From positions 1-44,400 of the forward strand of contig DASTBU010000121.1 in assembly GCA_035711845.1 (NCBI GenBank): DNA of 44,400 bases, given 5' to 3'. Positions 33,866-44,400 of the stretch are shown piece by piece; the first letter of the stretch is position 1, and each line of letters starts with the position of its first letter. A program made the translations under genes and the position numbers. The notes beneath the pieces are model-generated. The model worked only from the letters and a program-made list of their open reading frames with translations, had not been told where the DNA came from and ran no database searches. Source of the DNA: DASTBU01 sp035711845 (GTDB taxonomy: Bacteria > Acidobacteriota > Vicinamibacteria > Vicinamibacterales > 2-12-FULL-66-21).

Positions 33866-34060
33866 GATGGCGCGCGCAGCGCCGGCTTGCCGGCCGAAGC
33901 GCGCCGCCCGGCTGCGCCAAGGCTACGGCGGGCAGCCTTCGCCCCATTCGAGCGCGAAGGCTGGAGGGAAGCCGCCCGGGGCGGGCCGCGGAGCGCGCCG
34001 CGAGCGGGGGTGGGGCCCCGCGAGCGCAGAAGGAGGAAGGCCCGAACTATCGTCGAGTAG
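33866..34060. repeat. GC-rich dispersed repeat element flanked by a copy of the guaB 3' end
   Basis: These 195 bp between convergent guaB and tsaE are highly structured: GCCGGC-TT-GCCGGC near 33881, AAGGCT (33919-33924) pairing with 33934-33939, and further GC-rich arms. One frame reads LRQGYGGQPS, a peptide I associate with a repeat dispersed in Acidobacteriota-type genomes. The last about 29 bp (34032-34060) repeat guaB's final codons and TAG (33835-33865) with about three substitutions and a 2-bp deletion, as if insertion duplicated the gene end. No gene is visible. Confidence 0.65.
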
Positions 34061-34067
34061 CGTCGGG

Positions 34068-34520
34068 TCAGAATCCGGCTGAACCCGGCGAATCGATTCT
34101 GAAGCGGATCTCGATGATACGCTCGCGTTCGCCCGCAGGAGTCAGCCCGACTTCGACGGCATCCGTGGGCCTGTCGGGCCAGCGATCGGCCCATTCCACC
34201 GCGACAATGGCGCCGCTCGAGATCAGCTCGTCGAGGCCGAGATCGGCGATCTCGATTGGCTCGAGGCGATACAGATCGACATGGTGCAGCGTCAGGGCCT
34301 CGCCCTGATACTCCTGGATGAGCGTGAACGTGGGGCTTGAAACCTCGTCGGCCGGTGCGCCGAGGCCGCGGGCGATCCCACGGACGAAGGCGGTCTTCCC
34401 AGCTCCAAGGTCGCCGAAGAGCAGCACGACGTCACCGGCGCGCAGGCGGGCGGCGAGACGCTCCCCTGCCGCCGAGGTTTCCTCTTCGCTCGCAGTCGTC
34501 AATTGCTGAGAGTCGGTCAC
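34068..34520 (-). CDS. tsaE: tRNA threonylcarbamoyladenosine biosynthesis ATPase TsaE
   Basis: A 150-residue P-loop protein that cycles the TsaBD complex in forming t6A37 on ANN-decoding tRNAs. Visible: LLFGDLGAGKTAFVRGIARGLG (Walker A 36-43), the switch-like SSPTFTLIQEYQG, LHHVDLYRLEP, LGLDELISSGAIVAVEWADR. Length and motifs are canonical. Its ATG overlaps the stop of the NAD(P)HX repair gene (ATGA), the conserved yjeF-yjeE order. TsaB and TsaD are not in the window. Confidence 0.96.
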   Translation of the reverse strand: MTDSQQLTTASEEETSAAGERLAARLRAGDVVLLFGDLGAGKTAFVRGIARGLGAPADEVSSPTFTLIQEYQGEALTLHHVDLYRLEPIEIADLGLDELISSGAIVAVEWADRWPDRPTDAVEVGLTPAGERERIIEIRFRIDSPGSAGF

Positions 34521-36091
34521 TGATCGCGTTTCACCCGGCGGCGGGCGGTCAGCTCGAGCACCGCATCGCCAAGCCGCGTCATCAGGTCGCCGGCCGTCAG
34601 CGCAACCTCTCCTTCGTCGGCTTCCGCCAGGTCGCCGGCCGTCCCGTGGAGATAGACCGCGAGCTTCGACGCAGCTTCCGCATCGAGAAGCTGCGCGAAC
34701 CAGGCGGCAATCATGCCGGTGAGCAGATCGCCGGTCCCGCCGGTCGCCATGCCCGCATTGCCGGTCAGGTTGACGAAGGTGCGGCCGTCTGGCGCGGCAA
34801 TCACGGTACGGTTGCCTTTGAGGACGACGTGCACGCGATGGGCGGCGGCGAAGTCGCGGGCGGTCCCGAGCCGGTCGCGCTGTACCTCCTCGACGGAGAC
34901 TCCGAGCAGGCGGGCCATCTCGCCCGGATGCGGGGTGATGATGACATCGACGCCGTCCCGTCCCACGAGGCGCTCGGGGTCGCCGACAAAGGCATTCAGC
35001 GCATCGGCGTCGAGCACGAGCGGCACGCCTGCGCGCTCGACGAGCGCCTGCACGAATGCCGCGGTGCCCGGCGCCTGTCCGAGCCCCGGTCCCAGGGCGA
35101 TGACGTCCGTCTGCATGTCGAGCACGCGATCAACGGCGCCGAAATCGATTGTGCCGGAGGTCGTTTCCTCCAGCGGCTCGGTCATGTACTCGGGCGCCAT
35201 CGCCGCCACGATCGGCAGGCACGAGTGCGGCGTCGCAACCGTGACCAGCCCCGCCCCGGACTTGAGCGCACCCATGGCGGCCAGATGCGCCGCGCCCGTT
35301 CGTCCGCGGGACCCTGCAATCACGAGCACTCGCCCGAAATCGCCCTTGTGCGACTCGGGGGCGCGCACGGGAACCAGCTCCCGCATCTGTTCGCGCGTCA
35401 ACAGCTCCAGGTACTGCCCCTCGACCTCCTCGATGACGGGATGCGGGATGCCGATGTCGGCAATCACGAGATCGCCCGCGTGCGAGTCCGCTGGCGGAAA
35501 GACGAGCGGAATCTTCGGCGCGGCGAGCGTCACGGTCATCGACGCGTCGATGGCCTCCCCCTCCAGCACCTGCGTGTCGGCGGAGACGCCGGTCGGAAGG
35601 TCGATGGAGACGACGGGCGCGCTCAGGCTGTTGACATCGGCCACGACCGTTTCGAGCAATCCCGACAGCCTGCCGCGAAAGCCCGTTCCCAGGATCGCGT
35701 CCACGATGACATCGCACTCGGAGATCTCGGTGGAGTGCAGCTCCCATTCCTGTGCGTCGGTAATCTCGACGACGGTGAGTCCGATTCGACCGAGAATCTC
35801 GAGGTTCGTGCGGGCGTCGCCGCGGATCTCGGCCACGCTGCCCAGCAGAAACACCATGGTCTCGATGCCGCGCTGAATCAGCGTCCGCGCGACGACGAAT
35901 CCGTCGCCGCCGTTGTTCCCTCTCCCGCAGATCACGCCCACGCGGCTGGTCGCGAGATCCTCGAAGGCCGCCTCCATTGCCGCCACCGCCTGTCGACCCG
36001 CGTTCTCCATCAGGACCACCGACGGAATCCCGATGTCCTCGATGGTGCGGCGATCGGCCTCACGCATCTGATCCGTGTTCAGTACCCGCAT
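34517..36091 (-). CDS. nnr: Bifunctional NAD(P)H-hydrate repair enzyme (epimerase plus ADP/ATP-dependent dehydratase)
   Basis: A 524-residue fusion. The N-terminal YjeF_N epimerase domain (about 1-215) begins MRVLNTDQMREADRRTIEDIGIPSVVLMENAG and contains GVICGRGNNGGDGFVVARTL and DAILGTGFRG. The C-terminal dehydratase/kinase-like domain (about 230-515) contains GSRGRTGAAHLAAMGALKSGAGLVTVATP, ALGPGLGQ, VDVIITPHPGEMARLLG and NAGMATGGTGDLLTGMIAA with the catalytic Asp in GTGD. It repairs hydrated NADH and NADPH. Coupled to tsaE by a 4-bp overlap. Length and domain order are standard. Confidence 0.96.
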   Translation of the reverse strand: MRVLNTDQMREADRRTIEDIGIPSVVLMENAGRQAVAAMEAAFEDLATSRVGVICGRGNNGGDGFVVARTLIQRGIETMVFLLGSVAEIRGDARTNLEILGRIGLTVVEITDAQEWELHSTEISECDVIVDAILGTGFRGRLSGLLETVVADVNSLSAPVVSIDLPTGVSADTQVLEGEAIDASMTVTLAAPKIPLVFPPADSHAGDLVIADIGIPHPVIEEVEGQYLELLTREQMRELVPVRAPESHKGDFGRVLVIAGSRGRTGAAHLAAMGALKSGAGLVTVATPHSCLPIVAAMAPEYMTEPLEETTSGTIDFGAVDRVLDMQTDVIALGPGLGQAPGTAAFVQALVERAGVPLVLDADALNAFVGDPERLVGRDGVDVIITPHPGEMARLLGVSVEEVQRDRLGTARDFAAAHRVHVVLKGNRTVIAAPDGRTFVNLTGNAGMATGGTGDLLTGMIAAWFAQLLDAEAASKLAVYLHGTAGDLAEADEGEVALTAGDLMTRLGDAVLELTARRRVKRDQ

Positions 36092-36184
36092 GCCCAGTTG
36101 AGCGTACCGCTTGTGCTAGACTGCGGTCTACAGGAAAACGGCGAAATGGCTGGCAATCTGCGGCATCCCAGGAGGCATCCGGAC

Positions 36185-37075
36185 ATGCGCGGAGCGGTGT
36201 ACGTCGACGGCAGAATCAGCAGCGCCGATGAGGCCGTTGTGCCCGTTTACGATCACGGATTCCTCTACGGGGAGGGTGTTTACGAGACCCTCCGCACCTA
36301 CAACCGTGTTCCGTTCCTCTACGACCGCCACATCCGGCGTCTGCGTTCGTCTGCCAGGCATCTCCATCTCGACGTGCCGTTCGACGACGCCACCTTGTTG
36401 AAGTGGATCGACCAGACGGTCCGGGCGGCGGGCGACCTGAACGAAGCCTACATTCGCGTGCTGCTGACGCGCGGTGCCGGCGAGCTGACCTACGACATCA
36501 AGGCCACCCCGAAGCCGTCGCTGGTGATCATCGTCAAGCCGCTCGACGAGCCGTCGAAGAGGCTGGAAGAGGAAGGCGTCCAGATCTCGCTCGTGTCCAT
36601 CCTGCGCAACCATCCCGGCTCCGTCAACCCGCTGATCAAGTCCAACAACCTCCTCAACAACGCGCTGGCCATGCAGGAGGCTTACCGGCGCGGCGGCGAA
36701 GAGGGCCTGATGCTGAATTACCGCGGCGAGATCTCGGAGTGCTCGCAGGCGAACTTCTTCATGGTCCGCGGCGGCGTGGCGCTCACGCCGCGCTCGGCTG
36801 CGGGGCTCCTCGAAGGCGTGACGCGCGCCTTCCTCTTCGAGGTAGGTCAGGATGTCGGCGTTCAGGTACGAGAAGAAACCTTGCACCCGGCTGATCTCGA
36901 CAGCGCGGAGGAGATGTTCATCACCAGTACGACGCGCGAATTGACGCCGGTCGTGCGCATCGACGATCGAGTCGTCGGAACCGGCAAGCCCGGGCCCGTT
37001 ACGAAGACACTGCTCGACGGCTACCGGCGGCGGGCGATGGAGCTCACGCGGAAGGCGGCCACGGTCGACCGCTAA
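36185..37075 (+). CDS. Class IV PLP-dependent aminotransferase (BCAT/D-AAT/ADC-lyase type)
   Basis: A 296-residue fold-type IV PLP enzyme. Visible: YVDGRISSADEAVVPVYDHGFLYGEGVYETLRTYNRVPFLYDRHIRRL, the catalytic Lys152 in NPLIKSNNLLNNALAMQEA, GEISECSQANFFMVRGG, GLLEGVTRAFL and EEMFITSTTRELTPVVRIDD. The family covers branched-chain aminotransferase, D-amino-acid aminotransferase and aminodeoxychorismate lyase; the IKSNNLLNN segment is seen in D-AAT-like and ilvE-like members. Neighbours give no decision. The ATG at 36185 fits the family N-terminus. It is divergent from the NAD(P)HX repair gene and convergent with gcvP. Confidence 0.9.
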   Translation: MRGAVYVDGRISSADEAVVPVYDHGFLYGEGVYETLRTYNRVPFLYDRHIRRLRSSARHLHLDVPFDDATLLKWIDQTVRAAGDLNEAYIRVLLTRGAGELTYDIKATPKPSLVIIVKPLDEPSKRLEEEGVQISLVSILRNHPGSVNPLIKSNNLLNNALAMQEAYRRGGEEGLMLNYRGEISECSQANFFMVRGGVALTPRSAAGLLEGVTRAFLFEVGQDVGVQVREETLHPADLDSAEEMFITSTTRELTPVVRIDDRVVGTGKPGPVTKTLLDGYRRRAMELTRKAATVDR

Positions 37076-37126
37076 CCGCGACTGCCGTGGGATCTGCGTT
37101 CGAGGACCAGCGATCGTGTGGACCGG

Positions 37127-40018
<2,892 letters not shown>

Positions 40019-40069
40019 GGGGAGCTGGCGCAGCCTGTCGTCAGGGTTCGAGTTTTCGCGGTAGGAGGC

Positions 40070-40435
40070 CTACCGTGTCAGTTCGGCATATTGTTCGGCC
40101 GTGAGCAGAGCGTCGGTGCCGCCGGTCACCTTCATCGCGATCATCCAGGAGCCATGCGGGTCGCTGTTCACCGCTTCGGGCTTCTCGATCAACCCCTTGT
40201 TGACCTCGGTCACCTCGCCGCTGACCGGGCTGTACAGGTCGGACACGGCCTTCACGGATTCAACAGTGCCGAACGACTCACCCTGGTTCAGCGTCCGTCC
40301 CGTCTCGGGCAGGTCGAGGTACACGACGTCCCCAAGCTGCTTCTGTGCGTAGTCCGTGATCCCGACGCGGGCCTCCGAACCTTCGATTTTCACCCACTCG
40401 TGTTCTTTCGTGTACTTGCGGTCGGAGGGATACAT
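40070..40435 (-). CDS. gcvH: Glycine cleavage system H protein
   Basis: A 121-residue lipoyl carrier that shuttles the aminomethyl group between GcvP, GcvT and the L-protein. Visible: KYTKEHEWVKIEG, VGITDYAQKQLGDVVYLDLPE and TVESVKAVSDLYSPVSGEV, with Lys62 as the lipoylation site. ATG 40435 has GAGGAG 8 bases upstream; an in-frame ATG at 40453 would add six residues. It lies 27 bp after gcvT. Confidence 0.97.
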   Translation of the reverse strand: MYPSDRKYTKEHEWVKIEGSEARVGITDYAQKQLGDVVYLDLPETGRTLNQGESFGTVESVKAVSDLYSPVSGEVTEVNKGLIEKPEAVNSDPHGSWMIAMKVTGGTDALLTAEQYAELTR

Positions 40436-40462
40436 GCGGTCAGCTCCTCGCACGCGCTTCGG

Positions 40463-41578
40463 TCAGCGTGCACGCTTGTAGAACGGCATGGGCACGACCT
40501 GCGCGCGCACGCGCCGGCCGCGGACGTCGATTTCGAACTCGGTCCCGTCCGCGGCGTGGCCCGCCGGCAGATACGCCATCCCGATGGCCTTCTTCAGATA
40601 CGGCGTCTGCGTGCCGCTGGTCACGACGCCGGCCGTCTCGCCTCCAACATAGGCGTCGTACCCATGCCGGGCGATCGCGCGGTCGAGCATTTCGAAACCG
40701 ATCAGCCTCCGCGCCACCCCCTCCTGCTTCTGCCGGCGGAGGGCGTCAGCCCCGAGAAAATCGTCCTTCTTCCAGCCAACAATCCAGCCGAGATCCGCTT
40801 CCAGCACCGTCGTGGTTTCGTCGATGTCGTTGCCGTACAGGCGCATGGCCGCTTCGAGGCGCAACGTGTCCCGGGCGCCGAGCCCCGCCGGCACGACGCC
40901 GGCGGGCTTGCCCGCCTGAAGGATGGCGTCCCAGACGCGCTCGGCTGACGATGGGGGCACGAAGAGTTCGAAGCCATCCTCGCCGGTGTAGCCAGTGCGC
41001 GAAATCGTGCCCGCAACACCCGCGACCTCTCCCGTGGTGAACCAGTAGTACTTGATCTCGGCGAGCGGTACGCCGGTCAGCGACTGCATCACCTCGCGTG
41101 CGGCCGGTCCCTGGAGTGCGATCAGCGCGTAGCGTGAGCTCGTGTTCACCGCGGCGGCATCCGCGTGGCCCTCGATGTTCTTCGTGATCCACCCGAAGTC
41201 TTTCACGATGTTCGACGCGTTCACGACCATCATGAAGTGATCGTCCGTCAACCGGTACGTCAGCACGTCGTCGACGAACGTTCCTTGCGGGGTGGTGAGC
41301 GCCGAGTAATGCGCCTGACCGATCGACAGCCTGCTCGCATCGTTGCAGGTGATGTGCTGCACGGCTTTCAGCGCGTCGGGACCGGCGATTTCAATCTGCC
41401 CCATGTGGCTGACATCGAACAGGCCGGCGCGCGTCCTCACGGCCATGTGCTCGTCGATGATGCCGGAGTACTCGACAGGCATGTCCCACCCGCCGAACTC
41501 GACCATCCGGGCGCCGAGCGCTCGATGACGCGCGTTGAGAGGCGTTTTCTTGAGGGAGACAGCGGAAGGCTGAGACAT
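40463..41578 (-). CDS. gcvT: Aminomethyltransferase, glycine cleavage T protein
   Basis: A 371-residue tetrahydrofolate-dependent enzyme releasing ammonia and making 5,10-methylene-THF. Visible: LNARHRALGARMVEFGGWDMPVEYSGIIDEHMAVRTRAGLFDVSHMGQIEIAGPDAL, GTFVDDVLTYRL, VVNASNIVKDFGWI, ISRTGYTGEDGFELF with the catalytic Asp region, and LGARDTLRLEAAMRLYGNDID. It is the first gene of gcvT-gcvH-gcvP. The lipoamide dehydrogenase (L-protein) is not in the window. Confidence 0.97.
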   Translation of the reverse strand: MSQPSAVSLKKTPLNARHRALGARMVEFGGWDMPVEYSGIIDEHMAVRTRAGLFDVSHMGQIEIAGPDALKAVQHITCNDASRLSIGQAHYSALTTPQGTFVDDVLTYRLTDDHFMMVVNASNIVKDFGWITKNIEGHADAAAVNTSSRYALIALQGPAAREVMQSLTGVPLAEIKYYWFTTGEVAGVAGTISRTGYTGEDGFELFVPPSSAERVWDAILQAGKPAGVVPAGLGARDTLRLEAAMRLYGNDIDETTTVLEADLGWIVGWKKDDFLGADALRRQKQEGVARRLIGFEMLDRAIARHGYDAYVGGETAGVVTSGTQTPYLKKAIGMAYLPAGHAADGTEFEIDVRGRRVRAQVVPMPFYKRAR

Positions 41579-41990
41579 TTCGCGTCGATTACCAGATCCG
41601 GCCGCCGGGCGGTCGCCTGCCCGGCCCTGCAGTCGAACAGTGATTGTCGAGAACGCTGGTGAACGGCCCTGTCACCCTGCTCTGGGGGCTGGAGCGCGAT
41701 CGGTACAACCACAGAAAGGTACTATGCGACTCGGCAGTGGGTCAAGGCGTCGAAGCGCTGCTGCAGGCGGCGGTAGGGATGCAAGAAGAGGCAGGCCGCA
41801 CATCGAATGCCGCGACGTGGCGCCGTGATGTGACCGCGCACTTCCAGCCGACCCGGACCATCGCCCTTCTCGCCATGGCTTCCCGGGGACTGGTCGTCGC
41901 AGGACCTGAAGCACGTGGCGTGCGTATTCTGCGGCCTCCCTGATGGCGCAGCCTCGCCAACCTGCATCCGCCGGAGGCGCCGGCACCGCT
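41579..41990 (-). promoter_or_regulatory. Gap upstream of gcvT with a candidate promoter and leader hairpin
   Basis: No gene is convincing in these 412 bp. On the minus strand TTGACC (41745-41740), 18-bp spacer, TACCTT (41721-41716) could drive the gcv operon with a leader of about 130 bases. The leader contains a perfect 7-bp stem (41604-41610 with 41619-41625). I saw no glycine riboswitch consensus. Confidence 0.35.
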
Positions 41991-43442
41991 TCAGTCTTCA
42001 GGCGGTAGGCGGCTGCGTTCCAGCTCGGGCCGGAACTGCAGGTGCGCCCGGAGCGTGTGATACGAGATTCCGAGCTCCCGGCAGGCACGCCGCTTGTTGT
42101 TCTGACACCGCTCCAGCACGAGGCGTGCATAACGGCTCGCCCAGGCTCGCATGGTGTCGCTTTCCCGCAGTCCTGGAAGCAAGACGACGCCGTAGTCGCC
42201 GGTGAGGGCGGGCGGCAGATCGTCGAGCTCCAGGAAATCGGAGCCGGCGAGCGCTATCGCGCGTTCCATGACCCGCTCCAGCTCCCGGACGTTCCCCGGC
42301 CAGTGGTAAGCGATGAGCGCGTCGGTTGCGGCGACCGACAACTGGAGGGAACGAACGAGCCGGTGGCGCTCGAGGAAATATTGCGCCAGCTCCGGGATGT
42401 CGTCCCGCCGCGCCCGCAGGGGCGGCACCTGCACTTCCACGCCGTGCAGGCGATAGTAGAGGTCGAGGCGAAAGCTGCCGCGCGCGACGAGATCGGAGAG
42501 CGGCCGGTTGGTCGCCACGATGATCCGCGTGTCCACGCGCTTGGCGCCGCAGGCGCCAACGCGCTCGATCGAGAGGTCCTGAATCGCGCGAAGCAGCTTC
42601 GCTTGTGCAGAGGGCGACAGATCCGAGACCTCGTCGAGAAACAGCGTCCCATCGTGCGCGTGCTCGAACTTGCCGCGACGGCCACGCACGCCCGTGGCCG
42701 TCCGATCCTCGATGCCGAACAGCTCCGCCTCGAGCAGTGTTTCGACGATGGCCGCACAGTTGACTGCGACGAACGGACCCCGCCGTCGGCGGCTGAGCTC
42801 GTGGATCTGACGCGCCACGAGCTCCTTTCCGGTGCCCGATTCGCCCTCAATCAGGACGCAGAAGTCGGTGGCGGCCACGCGCTCGATCCGGTCCCGGACG
42901 TCCCGGATCGCGGGGCTCGAGCCTATCAGTGGCGCGGCGCCGTCGGCCCGGTTGCGTGCCGAGAGCGGCGCCCTCCCCTGGGCGCGCTCGACCTCGAGCA
43001 GCAGAGCCGCGAGCTGTGTCGCGGACTCGAGAATCTGACACGTCCAGCCATCGAGCATCCGTGCCGGTTCGAACACCGCCTCGACCCGCGCTCGCGTGTG
43101 AGAGGCGCTCGCCGGAATGTCGAAACACATTACCTCAGCGGCGGCTGGCTCCGGCTCGTCCCGGACGGCAATCGATCGCGCACGCACCAGCGATCGCAGC
43201 TCCTCCTCGAACCGTTCCCGCAACTGCCCGGCCTCCCGCCCTGCCGCCAGGCCACGGGCGACAGCGCCCACCAGGGCGGACACGCCTCGTCGCTTGTCCG
43301 CTCCCCGCCGGTTGGTGCGCATGGCAGCAGAGACACACGCTGGCTCCCCAGTCACCATCGCTGCTCCTTTGGCCTCGAGGGTCCCGCGCGTGCCCCTACC
43401 AAACGCAGTGCCAGTTACCACACCGGAGGAAATACGCGTCAT
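41991..43442 (-). CDS. AAA+ transcriptional regulator of the sigma-54 activator type with degraded GAFTGA loop
   Basis: A 483-residue regulator. An Arg/Ala-rich N-terminus and a possible GAF-like sensory region (about 50-190) lead to the AAA+ domain: LIGSSPAIRDVRDRIERVA, Walker A IEGESGTGKELVARQIHELS, GPFVAVNCAAIVETLLEAELFG, HDGTLFLDEVSDLSPSAQAKLLRAIQD, RIIVATNRPLSDLVARGSFRLDLYYRL and YHWPGNVRELERVMERA. A Fis-type helix-turn-helix ends the protein (CQNNKRRACRELGISYHTLRAHL). Where activators have GAFTGA, the loop that contacts sigma-54, this one reads RTATGV, so sigma-54 activation is doubtful. Its ATG overlaps the PilZ gene stop (ATGA). No sigma-54 gene is in the window. Confidence 0.9.
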   Translation of the reverse strand: MTRISSGVVTGTAFGRGTRGTLEAKGAAMVTGEPACVSAAMRTNRRGADKRRGVSALVGAVARGLAAGREAGQLRERFEEELRSLVRARSIAVRDEPEPAAAEVMCFDIPASASHTRARVEAVFEPARMLDGWTCQILESATQLAALLLEVERAQGRAPLSARNRADGAAPLIGSSPAIRDVRDRIERVAATDFCVLIEGESGTGKELVARQIHELSRRRRGPFVAVNCAAIVETLLEAELFGIEDRTATGVRGRRGKFEHAHDGTLFLDEVSDLSPSAQAKLLRAIQDLSIERVGACGAKRVDTRIIVATNRPLSDLVARGSFRLDLYYRLHGVEVQVPPLRARRDDIPELAQYFLERHRLVRSLQLSVAATDALIAYHWPGNVRELERVMERAIALAGSDFLELDDLPPALTGDYGVVLLPGLRESDTMRAWASRYARLVLERCQNNKRRACRELGISYHTLRAHLQFRPELERSRLPPED

Positions 43443-43873
43443 CGCGGCCCGTCCTCGGATTCCGGCGCCAGCGGCTCCGTCCCTCCGGGTAGGAAGTGCC
43501 CGTCCACCATTTCGAAGTGGTCGAGAAGCATGGGCATTCGATACCCGCGCAGGGTGCAATGTTCCCAGAGCGACTCCCAATGGTTGTCGAACGCGATCGC
43601 GCTGCGGTACTGCACGCCTGTCTGATTTTCCAGCGACGCGACCGTGCAGCGGAGCACGTGGGCCGTACGCCCGCCGGTCTGGCCGGCGACCGTGACCTGC
43701 AGGAAGACCCGCGAGCCAGGGCGCAGCGGCCGCGGCCCGTCGAGCAGCGCGCCACCGGCGCTGAGATTCACCACCGACACCGCATGCCCGGGGCGGAGGA
43801 CCGCCTGAAGCGGCGATATTGTCGGATGGCCGAAGCGGCTATGCGCGCGACGTTCTGTCAACGGGCGGACCAC
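43439..43873 (-). CDS. PilZ-domain c-di-GMP-binding protein
   Basis: A 144-residue protein. The GTG at 43873 has AGGAG seven bases upstream; a TTG at 43933 is in frame but lacks an RBS. Both c-di-GMP contacts of PilZ are visible near the N-terminus: RxxxR as RAHSR, and NxSxxG as NLSAGG within SVVNLSAGGALLDG. The barrel continues with GSRVFLQVTVAGQTGGRTAHVLRCTVASLENQTGVQYRSAIAFD. It is translationally coupled to the AAA+ regulator downstream, suggesting that c-di-GMP status feeds into that regulator; that link is inference. Cytoplasmic. Confidence 0.85.
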   Translation of the reverse strand: MVRPLTERRAHSRFGHPTISPLQAVLRPGHAVSVVNLSAGGALLDGPRPLRPGSRVFLQVTVAGQTGGRTAHVLRCTVASLENQTGVQYRSAIAFDNHWESLWEHCTLRGYRMPMLLDHFEMVDGHFLPGGTEPLAPESEDGPR

Positions 43874-44277
43874 GTGTGATCTCCTGGATGATAATCTGGC
43901 GTGGCGCGTCCACGATGGGGGAGATATGAGCAACTGTCAGGGTGCGCGCCGATGCCTCGACAGATGGCTGTGGCAAATCTCTTGCCGCTGAACCGTTGCC
44001 AATACGATGTCTGTCGAAAGTGCAGGCAGGATTGGCGTTATCACTGCGGCAGCAGATACCCTGCCGACGAGATGTCGCAGCGCCCCCGCACTACCGCCAA
44101 CGGTGGTTGGCGTGTCACCGTCTGTGACGTGCGTCGTGGAAGCGGGCGGTTCGGATGATCCGGATGTTGGCGAGGTTGGAGTCCCCGGAGGTGGTGGAAA
44201 TTCGATCTACCGACGCCGGACAGTGAAGCGGCCATCGCACATCTTTCGATGAGTTCTCTCTGCCGACGCCGTCGAGG
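43874..44277. other. Gap without a convincing gene
   Basis: These about 400 bp between the PilZ gene and the transposase remnant hold only short frames on both strands, none with a recognisable motif. A Pro/Thr-rich minus-strand frame ending at 43937 has no ATG. It may be decayed mobile-element DNA. Confidence 0.5.
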
Positions 44278-44400
44278 CAGCGCCTTCATCAACTCGTCGA
44301 CCCTGCGCGTCGAGACACGATGCACGTACGCCTCCTGCACGACGGCGAGCAGCCCGTGCAACGGCTCGCCGTCGGCTGCAGCAGAGAGGGAAAGTAGCTG
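44278..44400 (-). pseudogene. IS256-family (mutator) transposase remnant, frameshifted and truncated
   Basis: Two adjacent minus-strand frames carry consecutive IS256-transposase segments: SYFPSLLQP (from 44399) and LLAVVQEAYVHRVSTRRVDELMKAL (to 44278). In intact members these are in one frame (SYFPSLLEPRR followed by ALLAVVQEAYVHGVSTRRVDELVKAL), so a frameshift lies between them. After MKAL the expected ISKSxVSR segment is missing. The upstream part is outside the window. Confidence 0.8.

Noticed and set aside
41579..41760. Glycine riboswitch ahead of gcvT
   Set aside because: Expected because gcv operons often have one, but I found neither the paired GGAGAG/CTCTC arms nor the conserved GCCGAAGG-type core on the minus strand.
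41644..41943. 99-codon plus-strand frame upstream of gcvT
   Set aside because: No motif, no clear RBS, and equally long frames exist on the other strand, as expected by chance in this GC-rich gap.
43937..44206. Pro/Thr-rich minus-strand frame of about 88 codons
   Set aside because: It has no ATG, follows directly after a stop, and its composition matches no family I know.

Overview
This is a 44.4-kb stretch of high-GC bacterial chromosome. It is densely coded and has no phage genes, rRNA, tRNA or CRISPR. The best taxonomic guess is a soil or sediment Acidobacteriota of the Vicinamibacteria type. That rests on the Gly/Pro/Ala-rich high-GC proteins, a secretin carrying a C-terminal cohesin-like domain, PilMNOP combined with GspG-like pseudopilins, a GC-rich dispersed repeat whose translation contains LRQGYGG, and a full-length GcvP. 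It is an inference from style, not from a marker gene.

Layout. 1-8.2 kb: the 5' part of a MoxR AAA+ gene (cut by the left edge), then what looks like an amino-sugar/murein-sugar salvage cluster: murQ (+), nagB and a BadF-family sugar kinase (-), and a tight (+) operon of a GHL10-type glycoside hydrolase, a sodium:solute symporter and a beta-lactamase-fold serine hydrolase. 8.4-20 kb: a type IV pilus/type II secretion-like envelope machine transcribed leftward: pilC(gspF)-pilB(gspE)-pilM-pilN-pilO-pilP-like-secretin-two pseudopilins. A third, odd Gly/Pro-rich pseudopilin follows, divergent from an Ig/PKD-type lipoprotein. 20.2-21.8 kb: a lytic transglycosylase and an unknown lipoprotein. 21.9-24 kb: a two-gene bacterial microcompartment locus, one BMC-H shell protein plus an acylating aldehyde dehydrogenase with an unusual 120-residue tail. 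24.4-33.9 kb: MltD with LysM domains, ComM/YifB, a tiny PEP-CTERM-like protein, an M23 peptidase, SecA (with promoter and terminator) and GuaB. 34-37 kb: tsaE and the bifunctional NAD(P)HX repair enzyme, then a class IV PLP aminotransferase. 37.1-41.6 kb: the glycine cleavage operon gcvT-gcvH-gcvP. 42-44.4 kb: a PilZ protein translationally coupled to an AAA+ regulator of the sigma-54 activator type with a degraded GAFTGA loop, then an IS256-type transposase remnant at the right edge.

How the genes fit together. Envelope construction and turnover dominate: murein hydrolases (SLT, MltD, M23), salvage of amino sugars, Sec export, and a pilus/secretion apparatus. The microcompartment pair and the PilZ-coupled regulator are the most likely places for less-described biology. 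Intergenic DNA carries three different degenerate heptamer repeat arrays and one GC-rich insertion flanked by a copy of the guaB 3' end.
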